A stretch of DNA of 64,000 bases from Euryodendron excelsum (taxonomy: Eukaryota > Streptophyta > Magnoliopsida > Ericales > Pentaphylacaceae): contig CM065384.1 in the NCBI GenBank assembly GCA_033060915.1, forward strand, positions 37,515,501 through 37,579,500. The letters run 5' to 3'. The notes under the pieces were generated by a model, which saw only the letters and a program-made list of their open reading frames with translations, had not been told where the DNA came from and ran no database searches. Shown here in pieces: positions 1 to 11,030 of this stretch (positions within the stretch are counted from its first letter, which is position 1; each line of letters opens with the position of its first letter). The position numbers and the translations under genes were made by a program.

Positions 1-280
1 AAGCGACAAATTTTAAGTTGGATTGAATGGCGAAGGGAGGATAAAACAACCTGATGGCTGCATCTAGCAGTTCCATTTCGCATAAAACTAAATCAATCAC
101 TCATAGATACAGTCTTGAGATGTTTTTATTGAACATTGTCATTTTAATTTCTGAAAATCCATAAGCAATTAATCATTTTTTTTTTTCTGTTTTCCGAAGT
201 TTTCTGAGTTCACGTCACCAACCATAGGTTTAAAGGGTACATCTCTCTTACAATACAGCAATATAACGGCGATGGAGTGT
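1..280. other. Downstream flank of the PPR gene, no gene seen
   Basis: AT-rich DNA with a poly-T tract near 178-186. It lies 3' of the minus-strand PPR gene and probably includes its 3' UTR. I see no coding signal. Confidence 0.6.
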
Positions 281-2377
281 TCACCAATAATCATTACACG
301 AACACGACCCATCCTTGAAATGGTGGAAGCGGTTTCTATCCCTAACAACAATTTCTCTATTGAAAACCTTTGATATCATCTTCGTTGCATTGTGACAGTC
401 CGTGCATACTCTGAGATTCTTCGATATTCTAATTATAGTTCCTGGAGAAGTCCTACTAAGGCCAAAGGCAATGGCTAACTTCTCGCTATGGTGAGAAACT
501 GAAGCTTCCTTGTCATCTTCCTCTGCATCTAGTCTTGCTTCTGCTTTGTTGGGCACATAGCCAGCCAACTTGATCTGCTTCACCATGTTTTCAGTTGCAT
601 GATAAACCTCTTCTGAGTGTGGGTGGACATTGTCTTCAGCAAAAAACTCATGAATGACTCCATCCAATTCAATCACACTACAGCCCGGAGTCTTCTTAAT
701 TCCTTTCTCTTTCATCTGACTCCTTACTCTTAATGCATCCTCCCACTTACCCACAGATGCATAAATATTTGATAGGAGTATGTAATCACCACTATGCTTA
801 GGCTCCAACCTGACAACATTTTTTAGCGATTCTTCCCCAATTTCAACATTCTTATAAACCCTGCATGAAGCCAACAGAGTTCTCCATATAACAGCATTGG
901 GTTTGATGGGCATATTCTTTATAAATTGATATGCCTCTTCTATCAACCCTGCTCGACCAAGAATATCAACCATGCAACCATAATGCTCAATCCTTGGTTC
1001 AATACCGAAATCTCTACTCATACGGACAAAGAAATCCCGACCCTCGTCAACAAAACCTGCATGACTACAGGCACAAAGAACACCTATGAAAGTAACATCA
1101 TTTGGTTCAATGTTCTTTTCCAGCATCAAATTGAAAAACTCAATTGCTCTTTTCCCTTGTCCATTACTAGCAAGGCCTTGAATTAACACTGTCCAAGACA
1201 AGATATTCCTTGAAGGCAACTTTCTAAACACTTCAATTGCACTGTCCACAGACCCGCATTTCGCATAGAAATCCACCAGTGCAGTTCCAAGGTTGACAGT
1301 GAGCTTCATCCTCTTGTTCTTTATATAGGAATGCACCCATTTACCAGTTTCTAGAGCTCCAAGGACAGCACAGGAAGAAAGTACACTAACCATAGTAACC
1401 TCATTGGGTTCTATATTGGCCTTTTGCATCTTATGGAACAGTTCAAGTGCCTCTCTACATCGGCTTGCTTGCCTATAACCAGAGATCATAGCACTCCATG
1501 CAACAACATCTTTTTGAGGCATCTGATCAAACAATCTCCGCGCTGTATCCACATGACCGCATTTTGCATACATATCAACAAGTGAAGTGACCAAAGTTGG
1601 ATTCCCCTTTAGCTCATTTGCCTCCACATATTCATTGATCCATTCACCTAGTTCTATATCAACCAATCTCCCACAAGCAGTTAAAACACAAACCAATGTA
1701 ACCTCATCAAACCCAACATCCATTTCCAGCATTTTACGGAACAACCCCACAACCTCTTCCCAATACCCACTCTTAGTGTACCCTGCAAACATCGAATTCC
1801 ACGTAATAACACCCCTATCAGACATCCCATCAAACACGCGACGGGCAACCTCTATTTCTCCACAAGTAGCATACATATGAATCAAAGTGTTCTCAACAAA
1901 CCCATTAGATCCAAACCCACATTTCATGATCTGGGCATGGATTTGCTCACCCTCCTTCAAAGCTTGCAGCCTAGAACAAGCCTTCAAAGTGCAGGGGAAG
2001 GTGAATTCATCTGGTTGAACCGATCTTTCACACATTTCCTTGAACAAAAAAATGGCTTCATTGGGAGATTGCTTCAATGTGAAGCCTCTGATCATGATGT
2101 TATAAGCCGGAGAATTGGGTTCTTCGAGTTTTTCGAAAATGGAGATAGCATAGTCCATGGGTCCTGGGAGAAGTATGGCGGCCGATTCGAGCAGGTTTTC
2201 GGCGACGGCCGGATTGTGAAGAAGGTGGGCTTTGATGAGGTGGGCGTGGATTTGGGAGAGGTCTTTGACGGTCTTGCATTGTTCAAGAATTAGGGTTTTA
2301 GGGTTCTCTGGAAACTGGGTGATGGTAGTCGTGGCAGTTAAGGTTTTGGCGGGTACGAGGGAAAGAGAGAAGGCCAT
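281..2377 (-). CDS. PLS-class pentatricopeptide repeat protein with C-terminal DYW domain
   Basis: Intronless, 698 aa. The open frame runs back to 2419, but that first codon is TTG; the first ATG in frame is at 2377 and gives a Ser/Thr/Ala-rich N-terminus (MAFSLSLVPAK) that looks like an organelle transit peptide. Tandem PPR motifs of P, L and S type fill roughly residues 70-530; recurrent pieces such as LVDMYAKCGHVDTARRLFD and ALVDFYAKCGSVDSAIEVF are visible. E/E+ motifs follow, then a complete DYW domain with the deaminase-like zinc site HSEK (His 630), CTDC (Cys 658, 661), a CSC pair and a terminal DYW. Proteins of this class bind organelle transcripts by the PPR array and carry out C-to-U RNA editing in plastids or mitochondria. 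The particular organelle and editing site cannot be read from the sequence. It is divergent from the small gene at 3193. Confidence 0.95.
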   Translation of the reverse strand: MAFSLSLVPAKTLTATTTITQFPENPKTLILEQCKTVKDLSQIHAHLIKAHLLHNPAVAENLLESAAILLPGPMDYAISIFEKLEEPNSPAYNIMIRGFTLKQSPNEAIFLFKEMCERSVQPDEFTFPCTLKACSRLQALKEGEQIHAQIMKCGFGSNGFVENTLIHMYATCGEIEVARRVFDGMSDRGVITWNSMFAGYTKSGYWEEVVGLFRKMLEMDVGFDEVTLVCVLTACGRLVDIELGEWINEYVEANELKGNPTLVTSLVDMYAKCGHVDTARRLFDQMPQKDVVAWSAMISGYRQASRCREALELFHKMQKANIEPNEVTMVSVLSSCAVLGALETGKWVHSYIKNKRMKLTVNLGTALVDFYAKCGSVDSAIEVFRKLPSRNILSWTVLIQGLASNGQGKRAIEFFNLMLEKNIEPNDVTFIGVLCACSHAGFVDEGRDFFVRMSRDFGIEPRIEHYGCMVDILGRAGLIEEAYQFIKNMPIKPNAVIWRTLLASCRVYKNVEIGEESLKNVVRLEPKHSGDYILLSNIYASVGKWEDALRVRSQMKEKGIKKTPGCSVIELDGVIHEFFAEDNVHPHSEEVYHATENMVKQIKLAGYVPNKAEARLDAEEDDKEASVSHHSEKLAIAFGLSRTSPGTIIRISKNLRVCTDCHNATKMISKVFNREIVVRDRNRFHHFKDGSCSCNDYW

Positions 2378-3122
2378 TTTGTTGTGGCCTTTGAATGGAG
2401 TAGTTGTCTCAACTCTCAAGGATTCAAAATATAAGATAAGGCACTACCGGGCCTAACCTAAACACTACTTGTTCGAACACATGTTTTACAAAAATAATTT
2501 GTGCTCAAATATATTTTTTGGTAAACAAAAATTTTAGTACCAAAAATAAAAAGGATTATACACTATGCAAAAACAACTGCCTCTAACAAAAAAAACTAGC
2601 CTACTAAACATACGTACCTAATCTGTAATTTTAAGTGATATTTCTATTCTGATTCTTCTTTTTTTTTTTGTCTATTTAATAAATTTTTTATGATAAAAAA
2701 TAAATTTGAGTAACAGTAATACGTACTATCGTATTATTTAATATTTGTCCCTTTTTACAAGCTTTTATTTAGACATTTCATGCCTAATTTATCTAATGTT
2801 ACCTTGGAATATCATATTGTCATATCACCATACGGACCCAAAATCCCAAGGCTGGCATTTGGCAATTATTGACCATGCAAATAGCACAATAAAAAGCAAC
2901 AACAACTAGACAAAGTCACCATCCCCAATCCCACCCACAAAAAGAAAAAATCTTTGTGAGAACAACATGGAACCAATGGAGCTTTCCACTTTTCGGGGCC
3001 AGCATTTTATTCTCCCCCACAAGTTCACATTAAATATTCTGTGTGATATTCGCAAAAGATAGAGGAATCAGATGCAATCTTATCATCTAGAGAATACATG
3101 AAAAAAGTGCTTCTTCCATCCC
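2378..3122. other. Intergenic region between divergent genes
   Basis: About 0.75 kb of AT-rich DNA separating the minus-strand PPR gene from the plus-strand small gene. It must contain the promoters of both. It has poly-A/T tracts near 2660-2700 but no ORF or repeat that I recognise. Confidence 0.5.
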
Positions 3123-3129
3123 TATAAAT
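3123..3129 (+). promoter_or_regulatory. TATA box of the small gene at 3193
   Basis: TATAAAT lies about 70 bp before the ATG at 3193. Transcription would be expected to start near 3150-3160, at or just before the in-frame ATG at 3154, which favours the ATG at 3193 as the start. Confidence 0.5.
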
Positions 3130-3192
3130 TGCACTGCCAGCAACCAAGTGGGGATGAGAACAGAGCAAAGAGATAGGCAAAAGGAAAACAGA

Positions 3193-3522
3193 ATGAGTCG
3201 CCAGAAGCAGGGCTGGGGCACCAATTCCCAAGACTACCACTCTCATGTCACAATAATGCAAAGGACCCTCAGCGTTCACCCTGACGTCCCTCATTATCCT
3301 AATGTTCATAGGATCTTCAACAACAAGGAGGAAGAAAATAGGAGCGACCATCAAAACCAAAGCCACCATGAACCCCAGGTTCGCAAGAAAGTTCAGTTCG
3401 TGGAGGAAACCAACGAGATTGATAAGCATGGAAACTCTGATGAAGCTTATGCAGAAGCTATCGCCCAGCAGAAGCGCAAGAACTTAGAGCTATGCAAATG
3501 GGCTACCTTCAAAGTGAGCTAA
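3193..3522 (+). CDS. Small hypothetical protein, about 109 aa
   Basis: Open frame of 109 codons from ATG 3193 (MSRQKQGWG) to TGA at 3520-3522. The frame extends upstream to a GTG at 3148 and an ATG at 3154, but the TATA box at 3123 makes these less likely starts. The protein is hydrophilic, rich in His, Asn, Gln and charged residues, with no signal peptide or membrane segment. The C-terminal part (KKVQFVEETNEID, then a basic stretch ending LELCKWATFKVS) looks constrained. I do not recognise the family. Codon-like composition in an otherwise AT-rich region supports a real gene, but there is no homology evidence here. Confidence 0.5.
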   Translation: MSRQKQGWGTNSQDYHSHVTIMQRTLSVHPDVPHYPNVHRIFNNKEEENRSDHQNQSHHEPQVRKKVQFVEETNEIDKHGNSDEAYAEAIAQQKRKNLELCKWATFKVS

Positions 3523-4640
3523 AATTAATGTTCCAAGCATTCGATCGAGCATGGGTGATTAATGACTGGCAAAGTTACCTCATAAATTAATATTAATGTT
3601 CGAAACATATATATGTGCTTATAGTTAAATAAAAGTGCCTGTCTTTTATATAAGCCAAAGTTACTTCAAATGGTGTTTTCAATGCAGATTCAAATGCGTG
3701 TTATATATATTATATCAACGAAAAGATTGGTCTTGGGGTAGCTATTTGGTGTTTTTTTTTTTTTTCAACTGAAAAAAAAAAGATAAGGGGAGGACCAATG
3801 TAGCTACCGGCTTGGGTGTGACTATAACAACCTCTACCCCGTAAAGTTCTTTGAAAATGAGTGAGTCATAGCTGAATTCAGCTTCACCAAGGCACACGTT
3901 GGTAGAGACCTTCCGTTGCAACATTTGGTTCACAAAAACCACTATCACAAACGAATTTGAACTCGCGACAATGTGAACAGTAACGGAGAGTTTTATCCCA
4001 AACGAAAGCCATCAAGACCTCGGTGGTTATTTGGTGTTCATTTTGGTGAGGGTGTTGATTTCCTTCCTGCAAGAACCAGTCGAATGCTTAATTACTGGTC
4101 TCTAGGGTATATTCATGATAAAAATCATATCTTTAAATGGAACCTCCATATCAATGTGCATCAATCATATTTCTTGAATTATTCTCTTGTGAAAAGGAGA
4201 AGAACTATATGGAGTACTTTATGACTATCATCGGGAGTTGAAATTTGGTACTAGTTGAAAGCCGAACCGCGAAAATAAGCAATGAAGATTTGCACTTCAA
4301 TTTAATTGTTTAATTCTTTGTTTTCGGTGGCCCCGAACAGTTTTATATCAAATTCCTGGAATAATTTATGTGATACACGTTTCGTGATCACTACATGGAA
4401 TCTCCCATACCACTATACAAATAATTGAATTGAGAATAAAAGGTCCTTTTCAAGATTTACCATGACTGAACAATGTTCAGCTGTTGAGGACCCAACCTAT
4501 GAAAGCTCTCTCCACTTCGTCATCCTTCCCACTATAATGTGGTTGTGAATCTGTCACCATGATGTTGACAACACAAAAGGGCATTGGATGTGTAAGTACC
4601 CGATTAGTGAGCGTCACGTAAAATTTGGTGTGCTGTCGTG
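3523..4640. other. Intergenic, no clear gene
   Basis: AT-rich DNA. A poly-T/poly-A foldback lies at about 3750-3781. Short open frames around 3884-4224 have no start context and match nothing I recognise. One minus-strand frame shows a CxxC and a second Cys pair (RYCSHCREF, then CDSGFCEP), which could be a broken zinc-binding fragment. Confidence 0.4.
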
Positions 4641-5896
4641 GATACTCAAAAATAAAATCGATACTTAAAAACAATTATGTAGTAGTGCGAGTAAGAATTG
4701 TTCTCACGGAGAGCGTTTAGTCTAGTTTTATGCTACGTGAATTTTGATTGGAGGTTTTGGATATAATGAAAGCTATTTTAATAATAACTAACTATAGAGC
4801 AATTCAAATTAAAGTATTGAAATCAATCAAAAGAACAAACCTTGGTCTTAGTCAACATCCATCATCGGAATTTTACAACTGATCATCGATGCAAGCATAT
4901 CAATTCACATATTGAATATTCACCGTTGGAATTATTTCCCTATCTCTCCTTAGTCTTAGTTAATTAGAAAACAAGCGATCTCATTAACCCTAACTATTAA
5001 ACAACCCAGGATAAGCACTCAAGGTTTAATCTAGTAGCAGTTTTAAGAATTAGAGAGATCGATGAAACTAAATAACACAAGCACAAACGGTTGTATTTAA
5101 TTTAGTCGAACGTCATTCCTAAGATCTAATAATTTCTGACGCAGCAAATTATTAAATCTCAGTTGCTTCACAAATTAGAGGAATCAAACAATTACGGATT
5201 TGAAATCTAACCCAGTAGTAGATTGCAATGAATAATGAACTAGTAGGCCTCCTAGTGATTAAACAAGACAATCATGAAAATAGGCACAGAAGAACATCCG
5301 ATACCCAAAGCATAAATCAAATAATGAAAACAAATTAGATCTCATAGTCTATTCTTAATTCCGAAGTTTCTGTCTCCCTCGACCAAGATCCAGAGTTTAG
5401 CCACGCAGGGCCATGAAAACAACTTAAATAATAACCTAGAATAATACGAAAAACGCCAACAACCCTAAAAAAAAAACAGTTCCAGCTTTTATAGGCTTCT
5501 GAAATTCTACAACTGCGCATAACCGTTCAAACGCCCTTGCACCGTTCGAATGCATTGGACCACCATTCGAATGGTGCGTCGAACGCACTTCGAACGGTAA
5601 AATTACTCTTTATATATTTCGAATGCTCTTCGAACTTGAACTTGACGTGAATCCGTTTGACGTACCGTTCGAACGCATTTGCTACCGTTCGAACGCCTCT
5701 TGGGACCGTTTGAATGCTCCTTCAAACGCTTCTTCCATTTTAGCACGAATTCGACCCTTTTAAGCTAGAATTTTCTTCCTTAGCGTTCCATAGCACCCTG
5801 AATCAAAATATAAGAATAATGAGTATCTTTAGGCACCAAATAAGTATAAAAAATTAAACATTAAGGAAGAAAAATATGACATTTGCATTCTCATCA
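4641..5896. repeat. Unclassified repeat/transposon fragment cut by the gypsy element
   Basis: Non-coding AT-rich stretch with the look of LTR or untranslated retroelement sequence. Its 3' end stops abruptly where the 5' LTR of the gypsy element begins at about 5897, and its continuation is not seen after the 3' LTR. Near its end (5521-5732) it contains the near-palindromic repeat cluster listed separately. The assignment as a mobile-element fragment is inference. Confidence 0.35.
5521..5732. repeat. Cluster of near-palindromic ACCGTTCGAACGC-type units
   Basis: About ten variants of the core CGTTCGAACG occur within 212 bp, for example at 5521, 5541, 5561, 5588, 5617, 5663, 5682, 5705 and 5720. 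Units at 5663 and 5682 share TACCGTTCGAACGC exactly. The unit at 5561-5576 is a perfect 16-bp palindrome, CACCATTCGAATGGTG. Spacing is irregular at roughly 19-45 bp, so it is not a simple tandem array. Confidence 0.8.
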
Positions 5897-6784
5897 GCAC
5901 CCACATGCCTACCTGGTAGACCATGTAGGTCTCTTGGGTACCTCAAAGTCAAACATGGGTCAAACCATGCCTTGACAATTCGACGCGGCTCCCTTGCCCC
6001 CACCCCCGCCCCCGCAGCAGGCTCAGTGCCCCAACACTAGGCCACGTCCAAATAGCTCCAAGAGCTTCACTCAAGCCAGACCCCGCGCCTACATGGTTCC
6101 ACCCAAAACGAGCACCTGTGCAAGACAGGCTTCACGCCTAGCACGACTCAAGGCCTCGCGCCTCACCATCTAATAGGCTTAGGCCCCTAACTTCCTAACT
6201 CACCCTCACTCGAGACTCCTCTCCAAAGGGAGTGGAACGAAGGCTAGAACCAAAGGGACTGTTGAGATGCGCGCCTCACAAGCGCATGGGGGACCAGTCC
6301 CATCAACCAGTTAAGAGAGAGAGATTTACCTTCAGAACCACTCGAATACCGTATCTTAAGCATTAAATGTTGACCCAACGCACATTTAATACGATAGACA
6401 CGTGGTGAGCCATGGTTGGACAAGTGCCTGATACCATGGCAGAATGCACATCCAATCGCCTGCCGCAGCCCTGACATGGCTTCTCCAGGTTATAATGGTG
6501 GGGGCTCAGGCCTGTCTAGTCGAGGGGGCGCCACGTGTCCACACAGTGTCAATCACTATCCATTATAAATACTCTCAGCACATTTATGACAAATAAGGAC
6601 AACTTAATTATATTTATTACAGAAACTACCACAACCTCGTAAATCTCTCTCTCTCTTGTCTGCCTTTGGTTCTTATCCCCCCATAATCGGGAGACTCGAG
6701 TAAGCCATTTTCAGTGACTTCTAAGACTCCCAGACGGGCCTACGCCTTGGTCAACCCTAGGCTCTTGGTCTTACCATACAAACA
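5897..6784 (+). repeat. 5' LTR of the gypsy element (left end truncated)
   Basis: 888 bp colinear with the 3' LTR at 18984-19891. Shared blocks include GCCACGTGTCCACACAGTGT near 6530 and the end CCATACAAACA at 6784. A TATAAATA at about 6566, followed by the CT-rich leader at 6640-6658, probably forms the promoter. The TGTAAGTAC start seen in the 3' LTR is missing here. Confidence 0.9.
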
Positions 6785-7238
6785 ATACTCCACCGGGGAT
6801 GATTGGCGCTCACGATATGACGAACTCAGGCCTAAACACCGGCCAGGTTACCAACGCAGGGGTGGAAATCACCTCTGGCATCCGCTTAGAGAACCAGGGC
6901 CTCCAGGTTCTTTCATCCATTCAATCCAAGGCGAGCAAATCTGGACACTCAACGATAGTGTCTCTGCTCTCATAAAGTCGCAATAGTCCTTGATGGAAAC
7001 CATGCGTACCATGCAGGGTGGGTGAGTTGCCCCTAGCACCCCCGCTCCCATTCTTACAAACCCACTCGGCCTATCCGGCGCTGAAGCTACTTAGCGTGTA
7101 ATTAGGAGCTTGGAACCCCCCACTCCTGACCAAACACTCAACCCTAGTACCGGTAATGTAGATCCTCTCCACGGAACGACCATGCGAGCCCTATTCCAAT
7201 ATGATCCAATCCTTACCTCTGCTCAGCTGCAAGACTAG
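6785..7238 (+). other. Leader of the gypsy element
   Basis: Untranslated stretch between the 5' LTR and gag. A TTGGCGCTCACGAT near 6805 resembles a degenerate form of the TGGCGCC-type primer binding site that is common in this lineage, but it lies about 20 bp inside the LTR end rather than next to it. Confidence 0.4.
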
Positions 7239-7865
7239 ATGTGCGTGGTGATCAGACAGGAAACCACCACTCCACCCTTCAACAACAAACTTGACTTCTG
7301 CCCACCATACGCTGAGTCTATCCAGAAACTGTTGTACCTAAAGGGGTACGTCGCGCCTAAATTCACCAAGTTTGATAGAAAGAGTGAAAATGCCAAAGAG
7401 CAAGTCATTTGGTTTGTAAACTTTTTAGGCGTCCACGCAACCGATCTTAACCTCCAGCAAAGAGAGTTTTCTAAATCTCTTTCTAATCGAGCTTATTCTT
7501 GGTATGCCAACCTCCTACCTAGTTCCATCTTCTTCTAGGATAATATGGTGCAAAAATTTGTTGGCAAATTCTTCTATGCTGATGAACCTCTTTTGGTGTT
7601 TGACCTCATCCACGAGTCCCAAGGAGAAACTGAAGGCCTACTGTCATTTGTTAAGAGGTTCCAAGAAAAAGCCCTCAAAGTCCAAGACCTAATAGCCGAG
7701 AAGCAACAAGTCAATTTTTGTGTCAAAGGAATGCAAAATCGATACAAAATACACATGATCAACCATAAATTCATGGATTTCGCCAACCTAATCACCGCCG
7801 TGAGGAACATTACCACCGCAGTGAGAGACTCCACGCGCAGTAACTTCCACTCCCAGGCTCCTTAA
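7239..7865 (+). pseudogene. gag remnant of the gypsy element
   Basis: Two consecutive open stretches (7239-7538 and 7545-7865), separated by a TAG at 7536-7538 and one short gap, read as a single retrotransposon gag capsid domain. Recognisable pieces are PKFTKFDRKSE, LSNRAYSWYANL and FVKRFQEKAL. Gag would form the virus-like particle. The reading frame continues across the TAG, so this is a point-mutation stop rather than a frameshift. Confidence 0.75.
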
Positions 7866-9522
7866 TAGTCGGCTCCCTCGTGGAGAAGCCCCCCGCGCCG
7901 ACCATCTGTGTATGCGGCCGCCCCAGCGATTCGCGGCAACCTAGTGGCAGGAAGCATCCTTTTGGCGAAGACCCCCCTTCCTTGCCTGTATCTACCTAAA
8001 TAGCCGCGACGTTGCTATAAACTTGGGTCGCCGATGGCCAGATTGTCTTACCCGAAGTCAAGAAGCAACTCACCGAGCGAGATAGGGCAAGCCCTAACTT
8101 CTGTATCTACCACCAGACCATCACACATTCCACCAAAGACTGTTACACCCTCAGGCGCATTTTCCTTAAGCAAAAGCAAGATGACACGTTACAATTCCTG
8201 GAGACCGATGTACTCCATGACCCCCACCCCAAGCACCACAATGGTAATGATGCCGTCCTTATGATTTCCCTCCATGATGAGTCAGAAGAACTAGCCGTAT
8301 GCCACATCTCCGAACCTGAGCCACAGGACCTAAATTTCAACCACCACTGAGCTACCGTTCTCCAAAACTCCACAAAGTTCAAACATTTCTTTGATCAGCA
8401 TGGCCTGTCGTCTACCACCAGGTAAGAGGCTACTAAAGCCCTTTTGCGAGCCTTCGATGCAAATGGTAAAGTTTGCATGGAGACCGGCGGCTCGGTTAAA
8501 CGCTTCTTTAAGGAAAACCACCTCGTCATCACTTTTTCCGAGGCAGACCGAATGTACCCCTATCCCTATAACCGACCCCTCTATCTGCCAATTTTTATAC
8601 AAGATATGGAGTTTCAAAGAGGATTCATGGACGGCGAAGCATCGGTAAACATCATGCCTTACGCCACCTTCTAAGCCATGGGGTTGCCAAAAGAGCGATT
8701 AGTCTGAGAACCCCTCGATATTAGAGGTTTTGGCAGTCACTCCCACAGATCCCTCGGATACACAAAGGTTGATCTTCGAGTTGGCCCTATCCACTTCTCC
8801 ACCAAGTTTCACGTTATTGATACAGATACCAACTATCACGCTGATCAGTTGAACCTGGCTCTACCGGTACGGAGCCATACCCTCCACTTATCATTAATGC
8901 ATGAAAGCAATTTAGAACAATGAGGTTATCATCGTTCCTGCGTCTTTATGCCCGTTCCGAGCTGCAAAAGCTCACATGGCCAAAGCTACTCTCTATGATG
9001 AATTGGATGAATCTGACGCCCCTGCCCCCTTGTATAGCACCTCGTTGCCTTGCTGGTCAGATATCGCCAATGAGCCCCAACGAAACCCAGACTGCCTAAA
9101 AAATGAGGGCGTGCTACCTCACCTGCCCGAGGCCATCCAAAATGTTGCTTGAGCCTCACCACCACATGAAGCTGCCCCGATTATCACTAAGTTCCAATGA
9201 GCCGATGGCAAGATGGTCTACTGCCAATGACGGTGCGTGGGGCCAATCCACCCTCTCACTGGCCCCACCTTTGGCACATCCCCTCACTAATAGAACCACC
9301 CTTTACCCTCTTCAGACTGCTACATCTTATCCCCATTCTCCTTCACAACCAAAAAGCGTCAGAAACCCAAGCGAGGAAGGTTTGCACCGCGGGCGAAGCC
9401 ACTCGTCCTCACTGCAGATCCTACGACCTAACTCCAAGAAGTCATCCCCGCACCCAAGTGTTTCCAAGATGAACCGCGTCTATAAAAACAGGAACTCGAA
9501 GAAGTCAATCTAGCACAACCGT
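7866..9522 (+). pseudogene. gag C-terminus and protease region, heavily broken
   Basis: No long frame survives. The segment 8444-8674 reads KENHLVITFSEADRMYPYPY and then GEASVNIMPYATF, which resembles the region leading into the retropepsin domain of Tat elements. Further fragments follow to about 8940 (LDIRGFG, VDLRVGPIHFSTKFHVIDT) with stops between them. 9103-9513 is open but of uncertain meaning. Confidence 0.55.
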
Positions 9523-10314
9523 TTGAGCTTGCATCCAATCTTCATTTATAAGGTTCTTCCCGCGCTACAACGAACATCCTTCCTCTATCTGATCAAGCGC
9601 TACCTCGACGTTTTTGCATGGAACTACAGTGAGATGCCCAATCTTAATATCGCGGTCACTATGCATCGCCTTAACGTGCTTCCAGCCGCGCGTCCAATCA
9701 AGCAGGGTATTCATTTTTATAAACCCGAAGTCGAGCTTCAAATCAAGGACGAAGTGACCAAGCTCCTTGATGCCGGATTCATCAAGCCCATCCAACACCC
9801 CACTTGGCTCTCCAGTATAGTGCCCGTCATAGAAAAGAATGGCCAAATTCGGGTCTACATTGATTTTCGCGATCTCAACAAAGCATGCCCGAAGGACGAG
9901 TCCCCTTTACCCAGCATCGACACCTTAATCGACGCTACTGCAGGCTACCATATGTTCTCATTTATGGATGGTTTCAGTGGATATAATCAAATCAAGATGA
10001 CACCTGACGACACCCCAAAAACGACCTTTCGAACCCCAATTGGAAACTTCTTCTACATGGTCATGCCTTTCGACCTCAAGAACACGGGAGCCACCTACCA
10101 GCGCACCATGACCGCTATCTTCCATAATATGTTCCACAAGGCAATGGAATACTATATTGATAACCTGGTAGTCAAGTCCAAAAAAGAAGCATCCAACCTG
10201 AAGGATCTCCAGCGCATCTTCGAAAGGTGCCACAAATACCATCTTCACATGAACCCCCTGAAGTGTGCCTTTGGAGTCACCGCAGGAAAATTCCTTGGCT
10301 GCATTGTCCACTAA
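9523..10314 (+). pseudogene. Reverse transcriptase remnant of the gypsy element
   Basis: 263-codon open stretch covering most of a Ty3/gypsy RT. Motifs in order: LLDAGFIKPIQHPTWLSSIV, IRVYIDFRDLNKACPKD, FSFMDGFSGYNQIKM, TTFRTPIGNFFYMVMPFDLKN and the active-site strand at 10153-10164. That strand reads YIDN instead of the canonical YxDD, so one of the two catalytic aspartates is lost (GAY to AAC). The frame ends at a stop inside the RT connection. RT would copy the element RNA into cDNA; this copy could not. Confidence 0.9.
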
Positions 10315-11027
10315 CAAGGTATTGAGCCCGATCCTACCAAACTCGCAGCAATTCGTGACATGCCGCACCCCACTAACCAGGGCGAACTCCAAACCCTCAT
10401 TGGTTGAGCATCCTATCTTCAGCGTTTCATCCCCGCCATGGCTGAGATACCTAACCTTTGCCCCCTTTTGAAAAAGGACAACCCCTTTGTATGGTTTCCA
10501 TTGCACCAGATTGCCTTCCAGGCCCTCAAGGACACTTTACTCTCCTTACTTACCATGATTCCTCCTTAGTATGGCAAACTCCTACTATTGTACCTCACCT
10601 CTACCCCTAGGTCCAAAGGAGCCTTGTTGGCCCAAGAAGTTGAGGAGATCAAATGACCTATATATTACATCAGCCGCGTGATTCAAGGGGTCGAAACCCG
10701 ATATACCCCAATCAAGCGCCATTGCCTGGCCTTCGTCTTTGCCACTAGAAAGCTATGCCATTATCTCTTGGCATTTTCCCTCCATCTCATCACTAAGTAT
10801 GCCCTTATCAGATTCCTACTCTCGCGCCTTGCGCTCGCAGGTCGCTTAGCTCGATGGCTTCTATCCTTGGCTAAATACAACATCACTTGTAAAACCCCTA
10901 CCTCAGTCAAGAGCCAGGCCCTGGCTGATTTGTTGGCCCACTTCCCGAGTGACACGTACGAACCCCCTTCCGAAGAACTCCCCGGCGATGATTTCTAAAC
11001 CGCCGCGACCTTTACTAAGAAATAATA
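10315..11027 (+). pseudogene. RT connection and first RNase H remnant
   Basis: Fragmented continuation of pol. The open part 10678-10998 contains YISRVIQGVETRYTPIKR, LCHYLLAFSLHL and KSQALADLLAHFP, the usual RNase H to linker sequence of plant Ty3/gypsy elements. Stops at 10312-10314, near 10570 and near 10655 break the frame. Confidence 0.75.
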
Positions 11028-11030
11028 GAC

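Noticed and set aside
1587..2293. Plus-strand frames opposite the PPR gene
   Set aside because: Shadows of an intact PPR-DYW frame on the minus strand.
2378..2419. Upstream extension of the PPR protein by 14 residues
   Set aside because: The first codon of that extension is TTG; the ATG at 2377 gives a plausible transit peptide.
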